Notes under the pieces: generated by a model | What the model was told of the DNA's origin: nothing | Database searches by the model: none | The model's input: the letters and a program-made list of their open reading frames with translations, nothing else | Assembly: GCA_030549495.1 (NCBI GenBank) | Contig: JAUIRK010000987.1 | Span: 62,001 to 126,000 of the forward strand | Direction of reading: 5' to 3' | Origin: Nectonema munidae | Taxonomy: Eukaryota; Nematomorpha; Nectonematoida; Nectonematidae | Length of the DNA stretch: 64,000 nucleotides | Made by a program: the position numbers and the translations under genes | Shown: in pieces, positions 50,701 through 62,700 of the stretch | How the letters are laid out: each line of letters starts with the position of its first letter | Position numbering within the stretch: the first letter of the stretch is position 1

Positions 50701-53700
50701 TGTGAGGTATCAAAAATTGTTACCATTCGCTGTTCGGCATCATCATATTCGTGAACAGATTGTAAAGCATTGGACACATTAATGTAGCCCAAATATTAAG
50801 CTTTGAAAAAATTTGTAAATTGTCGAAAAGTATAAGCACAAATATACTATAAGTTGAAAGAGGCGAAAATTTTATTGAAGATGATTTAACACATCTTGTG
50901 ATTTTTGTCAAAAAAATTCTCGGAATATCAACCAATATATGAGTAAACAGAATTGTTCAAATTACGTTTAAGTATATATTTCTTGGAGTACCAGCAGGGC
51001 CGGATTAACCTATAGGCTAAAAAAGCTATAGCTTAGGGCCTCACTTTTTGAGGGGCCTCATATTTAAACATATTCCGAAATTTTATTACATTATACACTT
51101 TTATTTTTTTGTTTAAAACAAACTATATCATTTTTTGCTTCTGAATGCAAATATTTCATTTCAAATATATGACGTCAATGATATTTTATCACTAAAAATT
51201 GAATATTGTTTTTTTGCCTTATAAACTATTAGGCAAATTGAGTAATAAAATGTCCAATTCTATTTAGCTTCGGGTGATCTTGATTTTTATAATGGGAGGT
51301 CTTTAATATAGCTTATATATTTTAAGTTTTATTTAATTCTTTTAAACTTTAATTTAGTAACTCTATTATTTTTTATAGTAATAACTACCTTAAGGATTAT
51401 AGAAATAAGTTGTATCTCTTTTTATTATTACATATCGTTCGGTTTTTTCTGGTTTAAAATTTATTGTAATAATACATTTTTTTTTATTTTTACTTTTTTT
51501 GTTAAAAGTATTGCCATAATTGATTTGCAAGTTGTATCATTTTTAGGTTCTGGCTTAATTATAAAAATATATGTCATCTCAACAAATTCTTATAATAAAC
51601 AAATATATTTGTAAAGAAAAATTATTTTTTTTGGCTTTTTCATTTGGTTGATTTTTTTAAATTCAATTCGTTAAAAAAAATTTAAAAATAAATAAAATTT
51701 TTCTTTAAAACAATAAATTTATTTAAAATTTATTGTTCCGGTAAATGAATATTCTGTATCTTTAGAAAAAATTCCTCTTAAATAAATGTTTTCAAGCCAA
51801 GCATAGAAGCCATCATGAAAAGAGTTTTTGAAAGTGGATTTAAAAAAAGAAAACGAAAATAAATTTTGGAGAAACAAGAAAAAACACTTCCAAAACCCGA
51901 TAAATATTTATTCTCAAATGCAGATGTTTCAAAAAACGGATGTAAAAAATGGAAAGCAAAACCCAGAAAATATACCTGTAGATTTCGTCAACAAAAGAAC
52001 TGAAGAACCTGTTGATTGTTATGTTGAAGAAAAACGAGTTCGAAGGTGAGAAAATAACTGGTTCTAGAACTGAAGAAAATAAAAGCTTTGCTGATTCTGC
52101 CGATTTTTCTAATCGAAATATCGTCTCTTGAGCTAATGATTTGAGTCAGTATGGTTCTTTCAGTGAAGCAGATTTGGATAGCAAAAGGGCCTTCAAAGTG
52201 TCACTTACAAAAATAGGGATAGTTCATTTGAAAACTCCAAAAGGGAATTTAAAAATCAAACTAGATACTGTTCAAGAAGCATATTTCATTCGCGAAAAGT
52301 TAATGGAGAAAAATATGATCGTGAGTGGCTTCTATACTCTCCAACAACTGGTTCCGTATATTGCTTTGTTTGTAGTCTTTTCAAGCATTCTAGATCATCG
52401 ATATGATCTCCTGGAGGTTTTAGTGACTGGTGAAATATTGGTTTAATCAAAACTCACGAAAATTCTGATACCCATAGATCATCTCTACTCATAACTTATC
52501 GAGAAAAAAGGATTCTACAATCGAATCAAAATTAAGCAAAAATATAAGAAAAAAGCAGCAATATTGGTAGGAAGTAGTTGCGTGCATTATTGCTGCAATA
52601 TGCACGTTAGCAGAGCGCGGATTAGCTTTTAGAGGAAGTAATGAAACTTTTGGGTCATCGAATAATGGTAATTATCATGGTATTTTAGAATTAATAGCTA
52701 AGTTCGACCCCTTTCTTGTTAGTTACGTAGCCAAATACAAGAGCAAAGAAAAGGGGACTGCTTCCTATTTGTCTAAAACAATATGTAATGAAATAATTAT
52801 TCAAATGGCTTATAAGGTAAGAGAATTTATTCTAGATGAATTGAAAAAAAGCTACTATGTCCCCGGTTAATGGTTTACCAGTTGAAAGATTTTTAACTTT
52901 TCTGAAATTATATAATCACAGTGGTGAAAGCCTGGCAGATATCGTAGTAAATTTTTTTACTGAAGAATGTAAAATTCTTTGAATCTTGTAGCTCGATCTG
53001 CTGTAGATTGCTGTTTAGATGCGGTGAGTTTTTTCAACATCGTACAAGAATTATACGTTTTTTTCATCTACAAAGAGATGGAATGTTATGCAAAATTTTC
53101 TGAAAACAAAATCCAATGTTCCGAAAGTTCTCTCTGACGCCAAATGGTCTGCACATGCAAAGTCGATATCCGCCATAGATGAACATTATCATTCACTCAT
53201 TGAAACCCTTAATTATTTCTATGACAATGATAATGAGAATGGAGACACAAGAATTCGAGCTCGTTCTCTTCTTGCAAAAATGGAAGAATTAGAGTTTGTT
53301 TTTATGCCTTGCTTATGGAATTATTCACTGAGAGAGTTTCATACACATCACCTCTCCACATCCAATAACTTATATTCATCACTTGCAGAGTTTGTGAAGA
53401 TTACACGTGAAGAATTTAACAAATTTGAAGAAGAGGAAGAAAAGTCTAAACTGCCTGACTTTGATTATAAGCTGACACAAAAAAGAGCCAAATGATAGAA
53501 ATGCTTCCGATGCAGATGACGAACTGTTTCCAAGAGAAAAATTCAGAGTAAAATCTTTCATTCCAATTCTCGATGCTCTTTCAACAAATTTGACAAAAAG
53601 GGCTGAAATTTATGATGATATTGCTAACAAATTTTCCTTCCTTACCGCCTTTCTAAATTCATATGAACAACTGTAAAACGACGTAAAAAATAATGTTGAA

Positions 53701-56700
53701 GAATACCCTAACGATGTTGTTATGAATCTTTTGAGCGAGTTGAAGCATTTTCATATTTACGTCCAGAAAAATTATCCAAATCAAAAAATTTCACTCATGA
53801 ATCATTGTATCAAATAATATGGATAGACAAAATTCAACAAGTTTTTCCAAATTTAGAAGACATTTTGCGAATTTCTTTATGCTTGATGATCACTAATTGT
53901 TCTGGAGAAAGATCTTTTTCACAAATGAAAAGAATAAAAAGTGAGCTTCGAACAAATATGTAGATAGATTTTCAGATTGTCACAATCTAGATCGCAGGTT
54001 CTATAATAACTCATCGTATATTTATATTTCTTTCATGATGCCTTTTCATTTACGCACTTTTCATTAACAAGTAGACTGTTTACAAACGGACTTTCAACAG
54101 GCTTGTTTTTAGAGTTCTTGGTCAAATAATAGTTAAATATTTAAATGTGCATAAAACTTTCGTATTTCTCAAAGATTTTTCTTGTGCAATATATCAAACT
54201 GTTACTAATTTCGTACACTACTTTAACGTCTCCTTCTCAGCAAAAAAGGCTCGTTCTCTAAAACTTTTCCTGTATATATATGTTTTTAAGACATCTATTT
54301 TGAATTTCCAAATTTTCAAAATCGTATCTGTTTGGTTTGTTTTTTTCTTTTCGCTCTTTGTTGCCAGTTTTTCGGGATGGTTGTCCAGGCCCAAGGCGAA
54401 AGAGAAAAAAAGTTTGGTAAAAAAATTTGTTCTAAAATTTTTTTCGTTCTCCTTTCTGGGCCCTATAAATAAAACTAATTTTTTAAACAGTTGTGCATTG
54501 ATCAATCTTTTGTCAAATCGTAGGGCAAACTCCCAAAATATAGTTTTTTTTGTCTTGTGGGTTTTGCACGTAACGCTATGATAAAATACACAATCGATCA
54601 ATTTTCTATCTTGAAAAATAAATAGGGTGAAAATTTTCATAGATATATTCAGAAGCCTAAAAAGGATGAAGACGTGCGGCAAATTCTCATTTCGCTATGT
54701 CATTACATATTACTATCACATTAAATTTGATACTTTATTATAATAAAGTTTGCTTCGAGTAGGATTTGATATAATATTTGGGGAATGTTTTAGGGCTGTA
54801 TTTGTTTTGGGCCAACATAGAAAGTTGAGAAAAAATAGGCTAATAATATCATATTAAAAGAGTCAAAATTTTTAGCAAATTTATTGATTTATTTATGATA
54901 TATGTATATGCAGCAATTTGTATTCAGTTTAAATAACTAGAATAATATTTCAGTTATTAAAAAAAGCTTTTTATAAAAACCGCAGCCTTCTGGTGCAATG
55001 TTAGTTATTAATTTGGCCCTTTGTTAAAAACTTAAAAAATCCTTTGTTTAAAAGCCTAATATAATTATAGGAAAATAGATCCTTTTTAAATGATGTTTAA
55101 TCCATGCATTTTCGTAAGATTTTCAAAACATATCTCTTCACTTAGGCAATCTAAAATGTGTAGAACATTCGATTATTTCAAAGTGAGGAAAAATTAAAAA
55201 GAATATAAGAAGATATATAAAGATGTAATATGTGGGAAAAATATATTTAATATATTATATATTTAAAAATTATAATAAGTAAAAGATGAGAAAAAAGATA
55301 TTTAAATGTGTATTTTGATTTCATGAAAACGGGAAAACTGCCTAAAGACTGGTATAAAAGTGAGCTGATTCTAATCTTCAAAGGAAAGGGAGATGTGATT
55401 AATTGTGATTCGTTCAGAGCAATTAAGCTACTTGATCACGGTTTCAAAGTAGTAGAAAGGATCCTGAAAAGAAGAGTGAGAAGGAAAGTAAATCCCGACC
55501 CAATGCAGTTTGGATTTAGGCAGGGAGTAGGGAAAAGCCACCTTATTTTCATTTGTAGGCAACTGCAGGAAAAGTACATAGAAAAGGCAGAGCTTTGTGG
55601 TTTGCTTTCGTAGATCTGGAAAAAGCATATGGTACGGTTACGAGAGAAATTGTCAGATGGTCTCTGAGACGGGCAGGCGTTGAAGAAGGTCTGGTGAAAC
55701 TGGTGATGAATATGTATAAGGGAACGAAAACGAGAGTGAATACAAAGTACGGAGTAAGTGATTGGTGTCAAGGTTCAGTCTTGAGCCCTCTGTTGTTTAC
55801 AATTGTACTGAATGAAACGGTAAAAGATATGAAAGTAGGCTTACCATATGAGATCCTGTATGCCAATGACCTAGTTTTGATAGCGAAATCAAAGGAAGAG
55901 TTAGAGGATAGACTTAAAAATCGTAGGGTAGTTTTGGAAAGCATCGGTTTGAAAGTCAACAAGAAAAAAACGAAAATTATGAAGACGTGTCGAGAAAACT
56001 CGTTTAAAAAAGGTTTAGGATGGAAATGGTCGTGTGGTGTATGTGGAAAAGGTGTTGGATTGAATTCCATAGAATGTACAACTTGTGATAAGTGGATACA
56101 CAGATGTAGAGGTATTGCTAAAAATATAAAGTTGGAGCGGGCATTTAAAAATTGATTCAAATGTCGCAAATGTAAAACAAAATCAGTGAAATGGAAAGAT
56201 ATGAGAAACAAGGTGAGTATGAAGTTGTGAATTCTTTTAATTATTTAGGAGACACCCTAGAGGAGGATGGATCAAGTGAGAGCAGAAGAATCAAATGCAC
56301 ATGGATGAAGTTCAGAGAATTAGAGGGAGTTCTGAAAGCAAAGGATATACCAGAGTATTGCAAATGGAGGATTTATGAAAGCTGTGTCAGGCCTGTAATG
56401 CTGTATGGGAGCGAGACGTTGGCGTTACGAAAGATTGATGAAAAAAGACTTGTGAGTGCAGAAAGAAAGATGCTGAGAATTATGGCGAAAACGAGGGATT
56501 TTGAAGAGGCTAGGAAAAGGCTGAATGTGAGAATGTCAGAAGGTGAATTAGCAAAGAACAGATTGAGATGGGCACTCAGGACATGTGGAGAGACGGAATG
56601 ATGAAGATTGGACAAAGAAAGTAATAAATATGGAGATTGATGGAAGGAAGAAGCGCGGTAGACCCTGTCTGAAATGGAAGAATGAAATTGAAAAGGATAT

Positions 56701-59700
56701 GAGTATGTACGAAATCGACATAAAGGATAGAGATAGATGGAAGAAAGCGATGGAAAGTTTAAAGTTTGTATCCATAAGGAAGGTGCACCCTCCAAAGAGG
56801 ACAACCCACCTTCTAAAACAAAATGAATGATGATGATGATTTAGAGCGAAAAAGATTGGTGATTCCAGAAAAAAAGAAAAATCTCTTCATAGGAAAAAAA
56901 TAATTTTGAAAAATTGGGTGCGCTAGTGGCAATGTAAAGTGTTTAGACAGAAAACTTAACAGTAAAAAGATAAAATACCGCATATAAATCCAAAAGAGAA
57001 AATAAGCATAGAGATGCTGTGAGCAAACATTGCAAGGAGTAAGCCAGCGGTAGAAATTATGCCGCCAATTAGAGCAACAGTTCTACACCCATATCTATTT
57101 GTAAGAGCGCCAGAAATTGGTCCTAAATAGAAGGTGAATAAAAGTTTATATCCCAAATATTTATTATAAAAATCTCATCCATTTGAAAAAAAAATCCTTG
57201 GCTTCATTTTATTATAAATAATACCAAAAATATTCGCCAAGTTTTATTTCTCTATCAAATTTAACTGACCTAAAGTCATTTTTATTCAATTAGGTAGTAT
57301 TTACTATAAAAAATGTCAACCTAAAGAATGAAATTAATCATGAGACTAGTAATATTATAGATAATGAAAATTTATAATCATTGGAAAAATATGTTAAGGC
57401 AAGAAATTAAGTCAAAAAATATCTATTACTATTTAATCTAACAGTTATAGTGAAACTATCACGGAAAGTAAGTTACCTGAAATTTTTCATGATGCATAAA
57501 AGAATTTTATATAAAGATTCTCTGTGCCAGTACAGTTAGATTATGCAAACAATACAAAAGTATAAAGGAAGAAATAAATATGCAAGAATTAGTTATCGCA
57601 TTCGAGATATTTAGGGATATAGAAAAAAATAAATAAATCATTTTTAAGAATCTTAAAACATCTATAAAATGAGAAAGAACTACTTCTTCAGAACAGTTGG
57701 AGAAAAGAATTTATCATAAATCATAAATAAAGAAAATTAGTAAAAAATATCTTTTAATTTAATGTACATTTTGATTTTATAGGAACATCATGATGCTAAT
57801 ATTTTAAATATTCTTAGAAACGAATGCGTTTATATAATCGAAACCAACTTGTACAACTACATCTAAAAATCTTATTCAGATGATCCTCAGTATACTTCCT
57901 GAGATATGTGCGTAGTTGGTGCTGTATTAACTTTGTCGGTATAGCGAAGTACTGCCCCACATGAGAACTGTGAGTGCACTTTCCAATATGTAAATTGATA
58001 AGGAAGGAATCAGATAAGTAAGATGAAATGACGACCAATTGAAAAGTTAGGAGTTCAAAATAGAATACCTATTAGAAGATAAGTTCCAGAAAGTACGGAG
58101 CCTATCAAGGATATCATTGCAGTGTCTTCTTCTGGAAAGGATTTAGCAATATGGGTATACAGAACACCAATTGTGTATCCCAATCCGTCAACGATAAAAT
58201 TGCAAATAAAAGAAGCAAGAACAACGACCCAACCCCAACCTCCGTCTGGTGGAACTGGAACAAAGCTTGATTCAGGCTCCATAAGCAGCTATATGCAAAA
58301 AATATTTTAAATTACAGTATGACATGATTGGTTGTGTGAGAATTAAATTCCTACAAACTCTATAATTTATGTATCATTAATATGATTTGAAATTAGCTTC
58401 TTTAGGAATGCATTAAGAGGAGATTCCGTATCCTTTGAGAAATCTAATATGACACGTCATAGGACAAGCATATTAAAATGCCTCCATCAAACTTCGAATA
58501 AGTGCAATTAGCATTAATAAGAAACTTTTTAAAAAGTCGATTCTTTATTGGAATACACAAAATAGATTTAATTTATAAGGCGTGAGTCAAATTTTACGGT
58601 TTTATGTTCATCAACAATATACCATTTTTTAACTCGAACAAAATACTTTAAAAGAATTAAGTTCAAACAAATTATTTGGAAAGTTGTCCAATTATTATTA
58701 TGAAGAAATCTTAATAAACGATTTTTGACACTTATTGATAAATTCTTCGCAGATTAAAGAAATCAAGCAAAACTTATCTTGCAATAATCTTAAATATATT
58801 AAAATTAAATAAAATCATAGTTTTATAAAGATAAAACATGAAGTATGTCAGCAAACCTTTTTGTTCAAATCGCGCACTGAGATTCTAAAATTTAAAAATC
58901 GCGCATTATGAATTAAAAAATGCCCAAAATCTTACATCTTTTTAAAACTTTAATTTGACTTGTAGATAAAATGGCGCTGAGATTTCATAAATAAAAGTTG
59001 TAAAGAAAATAAATTGAAAACGTTGAGTAAATCTCAACAAGCAGACACTCCACGCTTTCATTTACGTCATATCATATATCTGAAGAAGGTCATAGTGACC
59101 GAAATATTATTGCTTGTATTTTGTTTTTAATAAAAGATTTACTCAAAGTTTTCAATTTATTTAATTTGACTTTTTCGTACGATTTAAGTACAAAATTATA
59201 TTCTAGTTTCCATATTACAAGAGAATAGAATTATCACCTATTCTTCTATTTTAAGTTCAAACAAAACCTTAATTTTGAACAATAAATGATCTTTCGGCTG
59301 AGATTTATGATTATGATTTAAAAGATTTATTTTGATTGAACTTTTAACTTTTGGAAAAATATTTGAATATTTGTTCATACAATACCGAACTATTTGTGAA
59401 TAAAATGCCCCTCTGAATTCCCCTTTCGCGCAGAAATGGACGATTCGCCCAAAGTTCAGATCAACTTATTTATTTTTTTTGAAGCCGCTTTTGCTTTTCG
59501 TAGTTAAAACTTCTACCCTTTTTTTAAATATTTTTTGAGAACTTAAATGATTTCTCATGTTTATATTGTCATTTGAGATTAATAATCACCCAATGTTTTT
59601 TTCAACTCATTTTCTCCTTTCCATTTTTTAGATTTTAGTTGTACACGGCTGATTTTTATAGCGAGTATGGCGGGGTCCAAACAACGGAACTGCGTTATAA

Positions 59701-62700
59701 CGGAGGTACTGGACTAGTGTTTTTGAAAGACGACACAACCTTCCTTCATCATACACCGCGATGCAGCGTATATGAATTGTGAACAGCTTGTCCTTTGATA
59801 AAAATAGTCGTAAGCAAAGCAGCCCACAGCGTGATATTGTGAAGTGCAGTAGAACAATAGGATAATGGACATCAAGTTTTGCAAAACTCACCTATACACC
59901 TCTTTTGTGTCATTTTTAAAGTTATATCCGCTCGTACCCGTTCTTGTGATATTTTCTTAATTTATACCAGCCCAAGAGGAAATAGAAATAGTTGAGATTA
60001 ATTGAAAATGGGAAACTTTTTTTTAGAAATATACATAATTGCCATTTCTTAGCAATTCGGTATATTTTATTTTTAGCCCAAAAATTTCAAATTTTTCTTT
60101 AAAATCCGATTAGACAGTTGGACTATATATCCTCCAAAATAACTATGTATTTTTATTGCCTGGAGCCAGACATAGGAGCCATATTTTTAATCTTTCAAGC
60201 TCCAGCTCGGGCTCCATGCAGACAAATCCTCTGGCTCGACGGCTCCGGCTTCACTGCGAAGCCCTGTTTTTGGCCACGCATTAACTTTTTCAATATAACG
60301 AACACTTTTCTCAAGTTTCTAGTGTGCACAGTATTTTACAGTATAAAAGGATTTCATTGTAGTTGGAAATTTAAATAGCGGCTTATAATTACAAAACGTA
60401 AAATAAGGTAGTAACATATAATTTCATGAAGCCTTTTATAATATATAAAGCATTAGAAATCTTATATTACTAAAATATATAACAAAACTGCTAAATCGTT
60501 TAGCTTTGAACATTTTTTACAAAAAGTATTAGTTACTTTTATACAAAGTCTCTTGCACAGTAAAGTATATTGCATTCTTCACAGCATTTATTGTTTGATT
60601 TTTAACGCTTTGCGTCATTTTTCATTTTCACTTGATTGAAAAGTGCTACAAAGTAAAATCTGTCGGCGATGGCCTAGTGGAAGGAGCGTAGGGTCATAAT
60701 CCAGATGGTCTGGGTTCGATTCCCGATCGTGACTACTCTTACCATCTGTCCAGCAATGGAAGATTATTCTTCCCTATGGATACGATACTAACAAATAAAA
60801 AAAGTTTTAAAAAATCGGTAAGATTAGGTTACTTCTTTTTATAGAATTAAATTGAATGTTAAATAATTTAAATTATAAAAGAAACAAGCAATCTTCTAGT
60901 CTGTTCTGCAGGCTGAATTTATATCTACACCTTACTTTGTATTATTGTAATATTCAAGCTCTTCTGGTGGTTTCTTTTTGACGACTTTCATTTATTGTAG
61001 TAATACCTTTTTTGATAGAACTGAAAATATATAAATTGTATTCTTCTTACAATTATGCAGCGTCATGTAGAAGTAGAAATTTTGTTAGAATAAACTAAAT
61101 TTAGTGTATTCAAACTACGGTATCTTTGTAAACTAGAACTTTCTTTTTAGCAAGCTATTTTTTAAAACTTCGCATCTATTAACTTAGTATCATCTGCAAG
61201 ATATTTATAATATATGTTTACATTGTACATACAGTGGTGGATCATTTTTTCATCAAAGGAGTCCCTTGTTTTATTGGAATAATTCATATATTTCGCTTCA
61301 AATGTATATAATTCAATTGTGATGCATAAACATGGGAGATATAGATCTCTTTCAAATAGTAACTTTTTTGGCGAAACATATCTTTCAAAATAATCACCAT
61401 ATGTTAAAAGTATACCCTCTCGTACAACATATTTCTTGGTAAAAATAAAAATCTGCTATTACTGGTAATTGTAGTACTCTCAAAGATACCAATTGACATA
61501 TGTAGCGAAACAAATGCCAATCATAAAAAGGGAAAATTTCATCAATGACAAAAAAACTTTTTGTGATTCGATGCAAATATAAATTCACTTTTCTGCAATA
61601 ATTAATGAAGTGATTTACTATGCATCGTCACTTATTATAAAAGTCGAAAAAAGAAACATTTTAGAAGATTCAAAGCTAACGATTAAATGATCAATTTCTC
61701 AATATATGTAATCAATAAGTAAAAGTAATAAAATATATGTTTACTGAATAAATAACAAAAATAGACATGGAAATAGAAAAAAGGGCCATTTTGGAAAATA
61801 ATTAGGAAAATATGAATGAAAATTTTCCTTGATATAATGAACAGAAAATGACTGACATTTGTCAAGGTAAAATTAGTAAACATACCAGATTATCATTTGT
61901 ACTACTACAACTTAAACATTTGAAATCTTATTATCCTATGATTAAACATTTGTTGTTAGGGGAATAGTGTTAAAAAAAAAGGGAAAACATGGTAGAATCA
62001 TGACGATTCCAATATCTATTTCAGTTCAATTTTAAATATTTTAATAATGGTTAAAAATCTTACGGCATTGAAAATGCGTCAAAGCGATCACAATCTAATT
62101 TTCTGCTTTTTGTAATAAAACATGCTAAATATTATAAGCTTATTCAAAAAAGAAAAATGCAAAAGAGTTTGTTCGCGTTTGTGGAGATTCATTTTTGTGT
62201 TTTCTGTGTCAAAGAACACAATTTTCCACACCGCAAACTGTGCCATAAGGCACGTTTATATAAACCTGCCAGCTTACTCAGATTTTCATAGAAAAATTTA
62301 CGATTCAAAAAATCATATTTATTAAGTTAGAGGTAGCAAATTAAAAGAATGCATTTAATTTAAAGCTTTACTGACATTTTTGTGAGAATTTGAATGAGCA
62401 TTTTTGGTGAGAATTTGAACTTTAAAATGTTATTTGAGCGTGATTAATAAAATTTAATTAAAAAATGAATACTCACTTCCCCTGTTGCATTGAAACTATC
62501 TTCGCTGTATAGAACAGAAAAGGAAGAAATGAAACTTTCATGAGAAGAGTTTAAGGATGACTTAGGCAAGGAAGTTGTGCGACTGCTTGCAGATCTGGAT
62601 TTCATCGTGGATGGTGGTTGTTCAGAAGAAGGCAGATGTGTGGATAATGGAACGTTAGTATTTGAATAGGGAGAGGAAGAAAGTGGTGAATCGGTAGGCT

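Larger units (their letters stand above)
48393..56978. other. SLC16-like intron 3 (8.6 kb, element-rich)
   Basis: Holds a hAT fragment (48.9-49.8 kb), a Tigger-like scrap and dispersed repeat copy C (50.2-50.6), a hAT with CAGGGCCGGATTA end (51.0-54.0), and a LINE (55.3-56.8), all plus strand. 54.0-55.3 kb shows nothing recognised. Confidence 0.75.
58289..62476. other. SLC16-like intron 1
   Basis: 4.2 kb with a Penelope-like tail (58961-59165), a hAT-MITE fragment (about 60150-60265) and a tRNA-derived SINE (60661-60804). 61.0-62.4 kb shows no feature recognised. Confidence 0.7.

Noticed and set aside
54147-54682. Opposing 144- and 154-residue open frames
   Set aside because: They overlap on opposite strands in an AT-rich intron, with no motif or splice partner.
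59628-59891. 87-residue minus-strand protein
   Set aside because: No motif; the DNA shows AACGCAGTT/CGTTATAACGG-type stretches more like a decayed MITE.
60661-60735. tRNA gene with CAT anticodon
   Set aside because: A and B boxes are good, but the acceptor stem does not pair and a non-tRNA body with an A-rich tail follows; a SINE fits better.
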